Counted from the first letter of the stretch, positions 43,498 through 53,227 are shown. The stretch is 64,000 nt of DNA from Pseudomonadales bacterium (GCA_023300545.1 JALZVT010000068.1:1-64000), one strand, 5' to 3'. A program made the numbers and translations. The notes: generated by a model from the sequence alone, not told the origin.

Positions 43498-44901
43498 ATG
43501 ACCATCGAGTCGACCACCCAGCCCAGTGCCAGCGCAGATAGCGAGACAGAGCGTTCCGCACTTAAAAAAGTGTTTATCAAGACACACGGCTGTCAAATGA
43601 ACGAGTATGACTCGGATCGCATGCTGGACCTGCTAAAAGAGGCAAGAGGCTACACCGTGACTGAGGTGGCGGAAGAGGCTGATCTGCTGCTGCTAAACAC
43701 CTGTTCTATTCGCGAGAAAGCCCAGGAAAAGGTGTTTCACCAGTTGGGGCGCTGGCGAAAACTCAAAGAAGTTCGACCCGACGTGTTGATTGGTGTTGGC
43801 GGCTGTGTCGCCAGCCAGGAAGGCGCGGCTATTCGGGATCGAGCCCCCTTTGTTGATCTGGTGTTTGGCCCGCAAACGTTGCACCGACTGCCTGCAATGC
43901 TGACCGAGGCGACTGCGCCTGCTAAAGGCCGACCTGGCGCGGTAGTGGACGTTAGCTTTCCAGAAATCGAAAAATTTGACCGTTTGCCGGAGCCCAGCGT
44001 TGATGGCCCAAGCGCCTTTGTGTCGATCATGGAAGGTTGCAGCAAGTACTGCAGTTTTTGTGTTGTCCCCTATACCCGCGGTGAAGAAGTTAGCCGACCC
44101 GTTGCTGATGTGATGCGTGAAGTGGTGTCGTTGGCTAACAAAGGTGTCCGGGAAATTCACTTTTTGGGCCAGAACGTCAATTCTTATCGAGGCGAAATCG
44201 ATGGTGACTGGGCGGACCTTGCCGAGTTGATTCGTTATACCGCGGATATAGATGGAGTGGAGCGTATTCGCTTCACCACGTCACATCCGGTGGAATTCTC
44301 TGATTCCCTCATTCAGGCCTTTGCTGAAGTGCCTGAGCTGGTGAGTCATGTGCATTTGCCGGTGCAGGCGGGGTCAGATCGCATTCTGAGCGCGATGAAG
44401 CGCGGTCATACGGCCTTGGAATACAAGTCGCGTATTCGAGCGCTACGTCGTGCCCGACCTGGAATTAGCCTGTCGTCAGACTTCATTATTGGATTTCCGG
44501 GCGAAACCACAGACGATTTCAACGCCACAATGAAGCTGATTGAAGATGTGGGCTTTGACACCTCATTTAGCTTTATTTACAGCGCGCGCCCGGGCACGCC
44601 AGCGGCTGAGCTGGAGGACGGTGTTACTGAGCAAGAGAAGAAGCACAGGCTGGCGATTTTGCAAGATCGCATCCGGCGGATGGCTGAGGATATTTCAGCT
44701 GCAATGGTGGGGACCGAGCAGCGGATTCTGGTGACCGGGCTGTCGCGCCGGGATCCGGGCCAGTTGCAGGGCCGTACTGAGAACAATCGGGTGGTCAATT
44801 TTGCCTGCGCCGATCTGTCTCATGTCGGACGTTTTGCGACGGTGCGCATCGAGCAAGCACTGCCCAATTCTCTCCGTGGGGTCTTTCTCTCGGGTGAATA
44901 G
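43498..44901 (+). CDS. miaB: tRNA-2-methylthio-N6-dimethylallyladenosine synthase
   Basis: This radical-SAM methylthiotransferase thiomethylates i6A37 in tRNAs. The N-terminal UPF0004 domain supplies three cluster cysteines ([27 protein letters not shown]). The radical-SAM CX3CX2C is CSKYCSFC near residue 180. A TRAM domain forms the last 70 residues ([24 protein letters not shown]). The 467-residue length is normal. It heads the conserved miaB, phoH, ybeY, corC, lnt region, as in E. coli but with a separate promoter before phoH. Confidence 0.96.
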   Translation: MTIESTTQPSASADSETERSALKKVFIKTHGCQMNEYDSDRMLDLLKEARGYTVTEVAEEADLLLLNTCSIREKAQEKVFHQLGRWRKLKEVRPDVLIGVGGCVASQEGAAIRDRAPFVDLVFGPQTLHRLPAMLTEATAPAKGRPGAVVDVSFPEIEKFDRLPEPSVDGPSAFVSIMEGCSKYCSFCVVPYTRGEEVSRPVADVMREVVSLANKGVREIHFLGQNVNSYRGEIDGDWADLAELIRYTADIDGVERIRFTTSHPVEFSDSLIQAFAEVPELVSHVHLPVQAGSDRILSAMKRGHTALEYKSRIRALRRARPGISLSSDFIIGFPGETTDDFNATMKLIEDVGFDTSFSFIYSARPGTPAAELEDGVTEQEKKHRLAILQDRIRRMAEDISAAMVGTEQRILVTGLSRRDPGQLQGRTENNRVVNFACADLSHVGRFATVRIEQALPNSLRGVFLSGE

Positions 44902-44921
44902 AGCCATAACGGCCAGCCAGA

Positions 44922-44943
44922 GCGGGCAAAGGGCGGGCAAAGG
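44922..44943 (+). repeat. 11 bp tandem duplication
   Basis: Two exact copies of GCGGGCAAAGG lie in tandem (44922-44932 and 44933-44943) just before the phoH promoter. This is probably a small duplication, and no site role is claimed. Confidence 0.8.
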
Positions 44944-44947
44944 GCAA

Positions 44948-44975
44948 TTGACAGCATGGTTGGTCCAGATATGCT
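44948..44975 (+). promoter_or_regulatory. Sigma-70 promoter for phoH operon
   Basis: A perfect -35 TTGACA at 44948-44953 is followed after 16 bp by TATGCT (44970-44975), which shares four of six bases with TATAAT. Transcription would start near 44982, about 20 bases before phoH. It would drive the phoH, ybeY, corC, lnt and probably leuS, lptE, holA genes. Confidence 0.6.
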
Positions 44976-45003
44976 GCATGTTCTTTAGCGGTAAAAGCGC
45001 GTC

Positions 45004-46098
45004 TTGAGCGACCAATCCCCCCAGGGCTCATTAGCGGGCCCGACCCAACACATTACGTTAGAACCCAGCGACTCCCGGCGGCTCGCCGCTCTCGCAGGCC
45101 CGTTCGACGCAAACATCAAACAGCTAGAGAAACGCCTCGACGTCGAGATTCGCAACCGCGGTAATGTGTTTAGCGTCAGCGGTGATGAGTTTCGTGTCCA
45201 GGCCGCCAGCGCCCTGCTGTCGCAACTTTATGTTGAAACCGCCTCCCGTGAAGATATTGACGGAGAGATGGTGCATCTCTATCTACAAGAATCTGGAGTG
45301 GACGCCCTCGTGCAAGCCTCGCAAAGCAAATCAGAACAAGCCGCTAGTCCAGGTGCTGACGCTGGCGTCTCACAACCAGCGGCTGTGGATGGGGCTGCTA
45401 GTGAGCCGAGTAGCGACATCATTCAAACCCGGCGTAAAACCATCAAGGCGCGTGGGGGTAATCAGTTGTCTTATGTGCAGCGGGTTCGCGAACACGACAT
45501 CAGTTTTGGTATTGGCCCGGCGGGAACGGGCAAAACCTACCTTGCCGTAGCCTGCGCGGTCGAAGCATTGGAGGCCCAGGACGTCGCTCGAATTTTGCTC
45601 GTTCGACCCGCTGTTGAGGCGGGCGAAAAGCTCGGTTTTTTGCCCGGTGACCTTTCGCAAAAAATAGACCCCTATTTACGACCGCTGTACGACGCGCTGT
45701 ATGAAATGTTAGGTGTTGAGCGGGTCAACAAATACATCGAGCGCAATATTATTGAAGTGGCGCCGTTAGCCTATATGCGGGGTCGAACGCTGAATAATGC
45801 CTTCATTATTCTTGATGAGAGTCAGAACACCACGGTTGCGCAGATGAAAATGTTTCTCACCCGAATAGGTTTTGGTTCTACCGCGGTCATTACCGGCGAC
45901 ATTACCCAAATCGACCTGCCGCGAGGGCAGGGCTCGGGCTTGGTTAATGGCGAAAAAGTGTTACGCGGCATTAAGGGCGTGAGCTTTACCCACTTCCTGT
46001 CAAAAGATGTGGTGCGGCACCCACTGGTGCAGAAAATCGTAGATGCTTACGCGAAAGAGGATGCAGAACATCCGCCGCGAGGTCGTGATGCGGGCTAA
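45004..46098 (+). CDS. ybeZ: PhoH-like ATPase (YbeZ)
   Basis: The KH-like N-terminal part (ITLEPSDSRRLAALAGPFDANIKQLEKRLDVEI) precedes a PhoH P-loop domain. Walker A is GPAGTGKTYLA near residue 180 and Walker B is AFIILDESQNTT near 270. YbeZ partners the endonuclease YbeY in RNA metabolism. The start is TTG 45004. The first 120 residues include an Ala/Ser/Gln-rich insertion. It overlaps ybeY by 11 bp. Confidence 0.93.
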   Translation: MSDQSPQGSLAGPTQHITLEPSDSRRLAALAGPFDANIKQLEKRLDVEIRNRGNVFSVSGDEFRVQAASALLSQLYVETASREDIDGEMVHLYLQESGVDALVQASQSKSEQAASPGADAGVSQPAAVDGAASEPSSDIIQTRRKTIKARGGNQLSYVQRVREHDISFGIGPAGTGKTYLAVACAVEALEAQDVARILLVRPAVEAGEKLGFLPGDLSQKIDPYLRPLYDALYEMLGVERVNKYIERNIIEVAPLAYMRGRTLNNAFIILDESQNTTVAQMKMFLTRIGFGSTAVITGDITQIDLPRGQGSGLVNGEKVLRGIKGVSFTHFLSKDVVRHPLVQKIVDAYAKEDAEHPPRGRDAG

Positions 46099-46657
46099 TG
46101 CAGCCGACACCGACGTCGACGCCGATATGGGAACTTCAATTGCGCCGCCTAAAGTACTGATCGACGTGCAGTATTCAGACGCGTTGGGCGCAGCACAGCA
46201 AGATTTCCAGGTTCCCCAGGCTGCAGAGTTTGAGCGCTGGGCAGTGCACACGTTGAAGTGTGCGAGTAGCAACGGCTGGGATACCGCTTGGCGGAAGCGA
46301 ACCGGAGCCATTGAAGAGTCTGAGCTCTGTATTCGGCTGGTGGACGCGGTTGAAGGCGCGGCACTAAACGCCGCTTGGCGCGACAAGCAAACAGCCACAA
46401 ACGTTCTTAGTTTTACCGCGGACATTGTGGCTGGACACTACGCGCCATTGGGCGATCTAGTGCTCTGTGCGCCAGTTGTAGAGCGCGAATCTGTTGAGCA
46501 AGAAAAATCGGCTGCCCAGCATTATGCACATCTGGTGGTGCACGGTGTTTTGCACCTGTTGGGTTTTGACCATCTAATTGATTCTGAGGCAGAGGCTATG
46601 GAAGTCATGGAGGCGGCGGTGTTGAGCGGGCTTGGCATTGGCAATCCTTATGAGTGA
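46088..46657 (+). CDS. ybeY: Endoribonuclease YbeY (rRNA maturation)
   Basis: The metal site H-x3-H-x5-H is present as HLVVHGVLHLLGFDH, and the preceding TNVLSFTAD is a conserved UPF0054 motif. YbeY takes part in 16S rRNA 3' end processing and ribosome quality control. The start ATG 46088 has GAGG a few bases upstream and overlaps ybeZ by 11 bp. The first 40 residues are unusually acidic and form an N-terminal extension compared with E. coli (155 residues). Confidence 0.94.
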   Translation: MRANAADTDVDADMGTSIAPPKVLIDVQYSDALGAAQQDFQVPQAAEFERWAVHTLKCASSNGWDTAWRKRTGAIEESELCIRLVDAVEGAALNAAWRDKQTATNVLSFTADIVAGHYAPLGDLVLCAPVVERESVEQEKSAAQHYAHLVVHGVLHLLGFDHLIDSEAEAMEVMEAAVLSGLGIGNPYE

Positions 46658-47501
46658 CACAAACGGAGATCCGGACGACAAGGGCTGGTTAGAACGGATT
46701 ACTGACCGGTTTAGCTCTGAGCCGACCGATCAGAAAGAGCTTGAGCAGGTGCTGCGTGATGCGAGTGAGCGGCAGATCATTGACCCGGAAACGCTCAATA
46801 TTATCTTTGGTGCGCTCAACCAAACTCAAGAACGTGCGCGCGACATTATGATTCCGTGGCCGCAGTTAGTCTGTGTCAACGCTGATGCCAAATTGGCCGA
46901 TATTTTGCCAGCGATTATCGAGTCGAAACACTCCCGGTTTCCGGTAGTGGGCGATGAAATTGATGATGTAATAGGTATTCTGCACGCTAAAGATCTGTTG
47001 CCGTTGATTTTGGCTGACTCTGCTCAGACATCAGCCATTGACCTGAAATCTATCACTCGCAGCGTTAACGTTGTGCCTGAAAGCCAGCCGCTCAACCTGT
47101 TGCTGCGTGAGTTTCGCAGTACTCGCAAGCACATGGCATTAGTGGTTGATGAGTACGGTCACATCTCTGGCGCTGTCACCATCGAGGATGTGCTTGAGCA
47201 GATCGTTGGCGAAATAGAAGATGAGTACGATGATGAGGAGGAGGACGATCACATCAAGCAACTTGATGAGTCTAACTTCACGATTAAAGCCACCACGACC
47301 ATCGATGACTTCAATGAATTCTTCGAGTGCGAACTCATAGAAGACGACTTCGATACCATTGGCGGGGTTGTGCTCAAGCAATTCGGGCACCTGCCCGAAC
47401 GCGATGAAATCACTCAGGTAAAAAACTTTGAGTTCAAAGTGCTGAGTTCCGATTCACGTCGCATTACGTTGTTGCACCTGAAACGCCTCGACGTCACCTA
47501 G
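46650..47501 (+). CDS. corC: CorC/YbeX-type CBS-domain protein
   Basis: Two CBS domains (about 60-190; RDIMIPWPQLVCV and AVTIEDVLEQIVGEIEDEYD) precede a CorC_HlyC C-terminal domain (200-280). It lacks membrane helices, as does E. coli YbeX/CorC, which is linked to magnesium and cobalt efflux and to ribosome metabolism through its neighbours. The ATG overlaps the ybeY stop by eight bases. An acidic run (about 185-205, EDEYDDEEEDD) lies between the CBS pair and the C-terminal domain. Confidence 0.94.
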   Translation: MSDTNGDPDDKGWLERITDRFSSEPTDQKELEQVLRDASERQIIDPETLNIIFGALNQTQERARDIMIPWPQLVCVNADAKLADILPAIIESKHSRFPVVGDEIDDVIGILHAKDLLPLILADSAQTSAIDLKSITRSVNVVPESQPLNLLLREFRSTRKHMALVVDEYGHISGAVTIEDVLEQIVGEIEDEYDDEEEDDHIKQLDESNFTIKATTTIDDFNEFFECELIEDDFDTIGGVVLKQFGHLPERDEITQVKNFEFKVLSSDSRRITLLHLKRLDVT

Positions 47502-47513
47502 GCGAGCGTGCTG

Positions 47514-49067
47514 ATGCGCCGACTAGGGCTTATCGCGGCGGGTGGTCTATTACCTGCGTCGTTTGCCCCATTTGATGTCTGGCCGGCGGCGTTTGTCGGT
47601 GTGGGGTTGGCTTTCTGGCTGCTGCAAGACGTGCGCGATTGGCGAACGGGTTTTTTCTATGGGTGGTTGATCGGAGTCGGCAAATACGCGATCGGCGCAT
47701 CATGGATCTATGTGAGCATTCACGAGCAGGGCGGAGCGTCTGAGTCACTGGCCTCGGTAATGGTGGTGTTGTTTGTTGCGGGCATGGCCCTGTTCAGTGC
47801 GCTGTTTGGTGTGCTCTACAGTCTGTGCGCTCCCGCGCTAAAGCAACACGGTTCTGCGGTACTGTCTGCTGCGGTGTTTGCGGCGACATGGTGTGTCGCT
47901 GAATGGAGCCTCACCTGGCTGTTAACCGGTTTTCCCTGGCTATTTGTGGGGTATGGGTTGATGCCGACCTGGTTGGCGGGCTTTGCACCTGTTGTTGGAG
48001 TCTTGGGGTTGAGTTTCTTGGCTTGTTTGATCGCGGGTTTGGCGGTTGTTGCCTGGAGTGGCTCAGCTGCGTGGCGCGCCACTACATTTGGGTGTGTGCT
48101 GGGCCTGTTTCTTGCCGGCTTTGGCTTGAGCAAGGTGAGCTGGGTTAGCTTGGGGGCTAGCGGCGATGTGGCCTTGGTGCAAGGCAACATCGAGCAGATT
48201 ACAAAGTGGGACCCTGCCAATCGGCTGCCAATTCTCGATACCTATGAACGCCTCACAGAGCCCCATTGGGGGGCTGAGCTGATTGTGTGGCCAGAGGCGG
48301 CTCTGACGCTGTTTGCCGAGCAAGCGACGCCATGGCTTGACCGCTGGGAGGCCCGCGGTCGGGCCAGCGGCAGCACCTTGGTACTCGGTTTGCCGGATGT
48401 CAAACAGATGATTGGCTTGCCGGCAGACGGCGTGGAGCAACGTTCGGAAGACGATGCGTTCCAGAATACCGCGGTGGCTGTAGGCGCGGGAGCAGGTCGT
48501 TATGTGAAGCAGCGACTCGTCCCGTTTGGTGAATACGTCCCACTTGAAGTGCTGTTGCGGGGGGTGATTCGCTTTTTTGACTTGCCGATGTCGCGATCGA
48601 GTGCGGGGCCGGCTGATCAGCCACCTATGCTGATACAAACCAGCGCGGGCAGTCAGGGCGCGCTGATAGGGCTCGCCATTTGTTATGAAATTGCGTACCC
48701 GGAGCTGGTTCGAGCCAGCGCCGCCAATAGTGACGTGTTGGTGACCATCAGCAATGACGCTTGGTTTGGGGCCTCGATTGGGCCCCATCAACACCTGCAG
48801 CTTGCGCGGATGCGGGCGCTGGAGAATGGCCGCTACGTGCTGCGCAGCACAAATAATGGGGTGACCGCGATCATTAACGAGCGGGGTGAGGTTACGGCGT
48901 CTCTGCCGCAGTTCGAATCGGGAGTGTTGCGGGGCAGCTACGCACTGGTCAGTGGTCGAACGCCATTCACCCGGTTGGGCCATTGGCCGCTACTTGCCCT
49001 ACTGGTGGTTATTCTGGGGATAGGGCTGGTTCGACGCCGGTGGTATATTGCTGCTCCTTTGCAGTAA
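47514..49067 (+). CDS. lnt: Apolipoprotein N-acyltransferase
   Basis: The inner-membrane enzyme adds the third acyl chain to lipoproteins. Six or so N-terminal helices (1-195) are followed by a periplasmic nitrilase-like domain with the catalytic triad Glu in VWPEAALT (about 255), Lys in RYVKQRLVPFGEYVP (about 325) and Cys in IGLAICYEIAYPE (about 385). The ATG 47514 follows AGGCGAG; GTG 47508 is an alternative. It fits the order corC-lnt seen in E. coli. Confidence 0.95.
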   Translation: MRRLGLIAAGGLLPASFAPFDVWPAAFVGVGLAFWLLQDVRDWRTGFFYGWLIGVGKYAIGASWIYVSIHEQGGASESLASVMVVLFVAGMALFSALFGVLYSLCAPALKQHGSAVLSAAVFAATWCVAEWSLTWLLTGFPWLFVGYGLMPTWLAGFAPVVGVLGLSFLACLIAGLAVVAWSGSAAWRATTFGCVLGLFLAGFGLSKVSWVSLGASGDVALVQGNIEQITKWDPANRLPILDTYERLTEPHWGAELIVWPEAALTLFAEQATPWLDRWEARGRASGSTLVLGLPDVKQMIGLPADGVEQRSEDDAFQNTAVAVGAGAGRYVKQRLVPFGEYVPLEVLLRGVIRFFDLPMSRSSAGPADQPPMLIQTSAGSQGALIGLAICYEIAYPELVRASAANSDVLVTISNDAWFGASIGPHQHLQLARMRALENGRYVLRSTNNGVTAIINERGEVTASLPQFESGVLRGSYALVSGRTPFTRLGHWPLLALLVVILGIGLVRRRWYIAAPLQ

Positions 49068-49098
49068 CACCGCAGCTCCGGCTGCCGAGCCGTTTAAT

Positions 49099-51585
49099 AT
49101 GACCTCCGAATCTGATCCTCAACAGGAATACGATCCCCAACAGGTAGAAGCCGACGTTCAGAACTACTGGAACGCCGAGCAGACCTTTAGTGCGCCGGAC
49201 ACCCAGGATGCAGACAGTTTCTACTGTCTGGCGATGTTTCCGTACCCCAGTGGTCGGCTGCATATGGGGCATGTACGGACCTACACGCTAGGGGACGTCA
49301 TCAGCCGCTATCAGCGCCTGAAAGGCAAAAATGTGTTGCACCCGATGGGGTGGGACGCCTTTGGTCTGCCAGCTGAGAACGCGGCGATCAAGAACAACAT
49401 TCCGCCCGCCAAGTGGACTCGAAGCAATATCGAGTACATGCGGGGGCAGATGCAGCGGCTTGGGTTTGGTATCGACTGGTCGCGTGAGTTTGCCACCTGC
49501 GACCCAGACTACTATCGCTGGGAGCAATGGTTCTTTGTGAAGCTCTATGAGAAAGGCATGGTGGAACGTCGCAGCGCCATTGTGAACTGGGATCCGGTCG
49601 ACCAAACCGTGCTCGCCAACGAACAGGTTGTGGATGGTAAAGGTTGGCGTAGTGGCGTGCCTGTTGAGCGTCGCGAAATGCAACAGTGGTTTCTGAAGAT
49701 CACTGACTATGCCGATGAACTGGTTGATTCGCTCGACACGATGGACGGATGGCCGGACAGCGTGAAAAACATGCAACGCAACTGGATCGGCCGCTCGGAA
49801 GGTGTCGAGATAGACTTCGCGGTTGCTGACGAAAACGGCAACCCCACTGCTGAGACCGTAACGGTCTACACCACACGCCCGGACACGCTGCTCGGCGCAA
49901 CCTATGTGGCCGTCGCCGCTCAACATACGCTCGCTCAGCGTGCGGCTAATGGTAATGCCGAGCTGGGTAAATTTATCGCCCGTTGTGCGTTGGTTAAGAC
50001 CGCCGAAGCTGAGCTCGCCACGGTAGAAAAAGAAGGCATGGCGTTAGGGTTGTCTGTTGTCCACCCGCTGACTGGAAAAACCCTGCCCGTATGGGCGGCT
50101 AACTTTGTGCTCATCGACTATGGCTCTGGTGCGGTGATGAGTGTGCCCGGGCACGACGAGCGGGATTGGGAGTTTGCCCAGAAGTACGGCCTAACGATTG
50201 AACAGGTTATTGAGCCTGTAGACGACACGCCTTGTGATTTAACGACGGGCGCGTTCACGGCTCATGGGCGTACCGTTAATTCCGGAGACTATGACGGTCT
50301 GGAATTTACGGCAGCGTTTGACGCCATTGCTGGTGCGCTTGAAGCCAAAGCGGCGGGTCGCCGACGCACCAACTATCGCCTGCGTGACTGGGGTGTATCG
50401 CGACAACGTTATTGGGGTTGCCCAATTCCGATGATCCACTGCACCGACTGCGGGGTAGTGCCTGTTCCAGAAGAGCAGCTCCCAGTGATATTGCCTACTG
50501 ACGTGTCGTTTGATGGTGGCGTCAGTTCACCGCTAAAGACTATGGAGAGTTTTCTAGCGGTAGATTGCCCCGCGTGTGGTAAAGCCGCCCGCCGCGAGAC
50601 CGATACCTTTGATACCTTTATGGAATCGTCGTGGTATTACGCAAAATTCACCTCACCCAACTCGAACGAAAAAATGCTCGATGAGCGTGCGCACCTATGG
50701 ACGCCGGTCGATCATTACGTCGGTGGTATCGAACATGCCATTTTGCACCTGCTGTACGCGCGTTTTTATCACAAGTTGCTGCGTGACGAAGGTCTAGTCA
50801 CCTCTGACGAGCCCTTTGAGAAGCTACTGATGCTTGGCATGGTGTTGCGCAATGGCCGCAAGATGTCGAAGAAAGATGGCGACGCCGGTGACCCGCAGTT
50901 GCTGATCGAAAAGTACGGTGCTGATGCGGTTCGGCAGGCGATGATGTTCTCTGCGCCACCTGAGCAGAGTGTGGAATGGGCTGAGGGCGGTCTTGAGTCG
51001 TCCAGTCGCTTCCTGCGTAAAATTTGGCGCGCCATTCATGAACATATGGATAAGGGCGCCGTTGCCGAGCTCGATATCGAGCAGTTGAGTGCTGCCGGGC
51101 GAGAATTGCGCCGAAAACTGCACGAAACCATTGGTCGTGCTGATGACGACTATGGACGTCGGGTGCAATTCAATACCGTTGTTGCCGCGGTTATGGAGCT
51201 GGTTAACACAATTGCCAAAACACCTGACGAGGGAGCCGATCGGGCTGTTGTGCGCGAAGCCTGGCAAACCGTCCTGATTGTTCTTTCACCGATTTCGCCG
51301 CACATCTGTCAATCGCTTTGGGGCGTTTTGGGTGAATCGGGAGCTATGGTCGATGCGGCGTGGCCTGCGGTGGATGAGCAGGCTCTGGTGCGCGATCGTA
51401 TTCAACTGGTGTGTCAGGTGAACGGTAAAGTACGCGCACGCATTGAGCTGGCTGCTGATGCAGACGAGGCGGCTGCTCGTGAGGTGGCGCTGAATGATGC
51501 CAATGTGCAGAAATTTATGGACGGCAAGACGGTGCGCAAAGTGATCTATGTACCAGGCAAGCTGGTTAACGTGGTGGTGGGCTGA
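49099..51585 (+). CDS. leuS: Leucyl-tRNA synthetase
   Basis: This class I synthetase of 828 residues has the HIGH motif as HMGHVRTY in MFPYPSGRLHMGH, the KMSKS motif as KMSKKDG, and a CP1 editing domain with TTRPDTLLGATYV and the late GHDERDWEF. The C-terminal tRNA-binding domain ends VRKVIYVPGKLVNVVV. The start ATG 49099 is used because the upstream frame lies inside the lnt coding region and lacks family features. Confidence 0.97.
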   Translation: MTSESDPQQEYDPQQVEADVQNYWNAEQTFSAPDTQDADSFYCLAMFPYPSGRLHMGHVRTYTLGDVISRYQRLKGKNVLHPMGWDAFGLPAENAAIKNNIPPAKWTRSNIEYMRGQMQRLGFGIDWSREFATCDPDYYRWEQWFFVKLYEKGMVERRSAIVNWDPVDQTVLANEQVVDGKGWRSGVPVERREMQQWFLKITDYADELVDSLDTMDGWPDSVKNMQRNWIGRSEGVEIDFAVADENGNPTAETVTVYTTRPDTLLGATYVAVAAQHTLAQRAANGNAELGKFIARCALVKTAEAELATVEKEGMALGLSVVHPLTGKTLPVWAANFVLIDYGSGAVMSVPGHDERDWEFAQKYGLTIEQVIEPVDDTPCDLTTGAFTAHGRTVNSGDYDGLEFTAAFDAIAGALEAKAAGRRRTNYRLRDWGVSRQRYWGCPIPMIHCTDCGVVPVPEEQLPVILPTDVSFDGGVSSPLKTMESFLAVDCPACGKAARRETDTFDTFMESSWYYAKFTSPNSNEKMLDERAHLWTPVDHYVGGIEHAILHLLYARFYHKLLRDEGLVTSDEPFEKLLMLGMVLRNGRKMSKKDGDAGDPQLLIEKYGADAVRQAMMFSAPPEQSVEWAEGGLESSSRFLRKIWRAIHEHMDKGAVAELDIEQLSAAGRELRRKLHETIGRADDDYGRRVQFNTVVAAVMELVNTIAKTPDEGADRAVVREAWQTVLIVLSPISPHICQSLWGVLGESGAMVDAAWPAVDEQALVRDRIQLVCQVNGKVRARIELAADADEAAAREVALNDANVQKFMDGKTVRKVIYVPGKLVNVVVG

Positions 51586-51588
51586 AGC

Positions 51589-52164
51589 ATGTTAGTGCAG
51601 CCAATGTTCGGTCCGTCGTGCAAAACTCTGTCGCGAGCGACGCTTGCAAGTTTTGTGGTTGCGCTGTTATTGCAGAGCCTCGGTGGGTGTGGCTTTCATC
51701 TGCGCAGTTGGGAGCTCGGTAATGAATACGAGTCGGTCGGACTTGATGCTCGAGGCAATCAAGAGATAGAAGCTCCACTACGAGCGGCTCTAGAGAATGT
51801 TGGGGTGCCGCTGTTGGCCACTGGAGCGGAGTTAGTGCTTGAGTTGTTGGACTCTGATGAAGAGCTTCGTACTGCATCGGTAAGTGGTAGCGCGCGTACT
51901 GCAGAATACGAGCTGATTCAAAGGGTTCGCTTCGCCGTACGTACAGCGCAAGGCGCTTATCTGGCAAAACCAGCAACCGCGACGGCCACGCGACGATATT
52001 TTCTTGATCGCGGTAATTTGGTTGGTTCAAATGAAGAACAGTCGCTATTACGACGCGAGTTGCGCACAGAGTTGGTGCGACGAATCATGCGGGTGTTGAA
52101 CACCGTTAGTCGGCAGCCGAAATCCGCTCCAGAAGCCCTGACCGGAGAGTTGAGTGGACAGTGA
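51589..52164 (+). CDS. lptE: LPS-assembly lipoprotein LptE
   Basis: A lipoprotein signal peptide (lipobox LGGC, Cys near 34) is followed by GFHLRSW, the hallmark of LptE/RlpB. The protein plugs the LptD outer-membrane barrel for LPS delivery. Length and gene order leuS-lptE-holA match E. coli. It starts three bases after leuS and overlaps holA by 11 bp. Confidence 0.92.
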   Translation: MLVQPMFGPSCKTLSRATLASFVVALLLQSLGGCGFHLRSWELGNEYESVGLDARGNQEIEAPLRAALENVGVPLLATGAELVLELLDSDEELRTASVSGSARTAEYELIQRVRFAVRTAQGAYLAKPATATATRRYFLDRGNLVGSNEEQSLLRRELRTELVRRIMRVLNTVSRQPKSAPEALTGELSGQ

Positions 52165-53164
52165 TCCCGGACGTTTTGCCGGGGCACTCACCAAACTTGC
52201 GAAGGCGGGCGACATGCCGCGCGTGGTTGTGGTTGCCTGCGAAGAGAAGCTTGATCGTGAAGAGGTTGGCGATAAAACGCTGCAGATAGCTCGCGCGCAC
52301 GGTTACACCGAACGCAGCGTTTTTCATGTTGAACGCAAAGACTTTGATTGGAGCGTGGTTTTGAATGACGCGGGTTCAATGAGTCTGTTTAGTGAAAAAC
52401 GCGTTTTGGATGTGCGGGTTGAGAAAGCCAATATCAACAAGCAGGCGAGCGACTTTTTTCGTGCGTACGCGGCGGAACCTAACGAAGACAACCTGTTGTT
52501 GGTACGGACCAACTATCTGGCCAAACGGGATAAGACCGCTAAGTGGTACCAAGCTCTAGCGCCCATTGGTTTGTGTGTCCACAGCTACATGGTTAAAGAC
52601 GAGGATATGCCACGCTGGCTTGCCGGTCGTGCCAAGCGTGACGGCGTAGAGCTGTCGCGTGATGCCACGGCTTATTTGGCCGAGCGACTTGAAGGAAATC
52701 TTTTGGCGGCAGCTCAAGAATTGTCGCGTTTGCAGTTGCTTGGCAAAACTGTAATTGAGCTTGTGGACGTGCAAGAAAGCGTCAGTTCAGCAAATCACTA
52801 CCGTATGTGGGACCTGCTGGATGTGGCGTTCGCGGGGCAGGCTGACAAGGTGCGCCGGATGTGTCGGACTATGGAGGCTGAAGGCGAAAATCCGTTGGCT
52901 GTACTCGGCCCCTTAACGATGCGCTTGCGCCAGGGTGGTGGCGGTGGCCGGGGTGGTTTTTCTCGTGGGCCTGCTGCGCCGGCAAAGCCCATGCATGCCT
53001 ATATTGCGGAATGCTCACTCATCGACCAGCAAGCCAAAGGCGCCCTGCAAGGGGATGCTTGGCAGTCGCTGGAGCGGCTGCTACTTGCGTTGGGTGGCAA
53101 GCAGACAACGCCGTCATTGACCGCCTCACGGGAAGCTCTGGCTGTCGAGCGGGCGCTGGAATAG
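52154..53164 (+). CDS. holA: DNA polymerase III delta subunit
   Basis: The clamp-loader delta subunit opens the beta clamp. Conserved parts are LFSEKRVLDVRVEK, EGNLLAAAQELSRLQLL and the C-terminal collar segment ALQGDAWQSLERLLLALGG. The start is GTG 52154, overlapping lptE. A Gly-rich run (GGGGGRGGFSRGP near residue 260) in the collar region is longer than usual and may be a loop expansion. nadD, often next in Gammaproteobacteria, is not here. Confidence 0.92.
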   Translation: MDSDPGRFAGALTKLAKAGDMPRVVVVACEEKLDREEVGDKTLQIARAHGYTERSVFHVERKDFDWSVVLNDAGSMSLFSEKRVLDVRVEKANINKQASDFFRAYAAEPNEDNLLLVRTNYLAKRDKTAKWYQALAPIGLCVHSYMVKDEDMPRWLAGRAKRDGVELSRDATAYLAERLEGNLLAAAQELSRLQLLGKTVIELVDVQESVSSANHYRMWDLLDVAFAGQADKVRRMCRTMEAEGENPLAVLGPLTMRLRQGGGGGRGGFSRGPAAPAKPMHAYIAECSLIDQQAKGALQGDAWQSLERLLLALGGKQTTPSLTASREALAVERALE

Positions 53165-53166
53165 CG

Positions 53167-53227
53167 GCAGGGGTCAGGCTAGGTAGGCGGCGTGTGAAAC
53201 CGGGGGCAGAATTAATTCTGACCCCCG
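53167..53227. repeat. Palindrome (repeat copy 3) with a half-copy
   Basis: The palindrome at 53201-53227 is a copy of those at 15816 and 17499, with one base missing from its left arm (GGGGGCAGAATT against GGGGGTCAGAATT). A half-copy (GCAGGGGTCAG) lies just before it at 53167-53177, matching the left flank of the 17499 copy. It separates holA from cobS and has no T-run. Confidence 0.8.

Noticed and set aside
48063-48983. Long antisense open frame opposite lnt
   Set aside because: It lies wholly inside lnt on the other strand and is His, Arg and Gln rich without a recognisable fold, as expected for a shadow frame.
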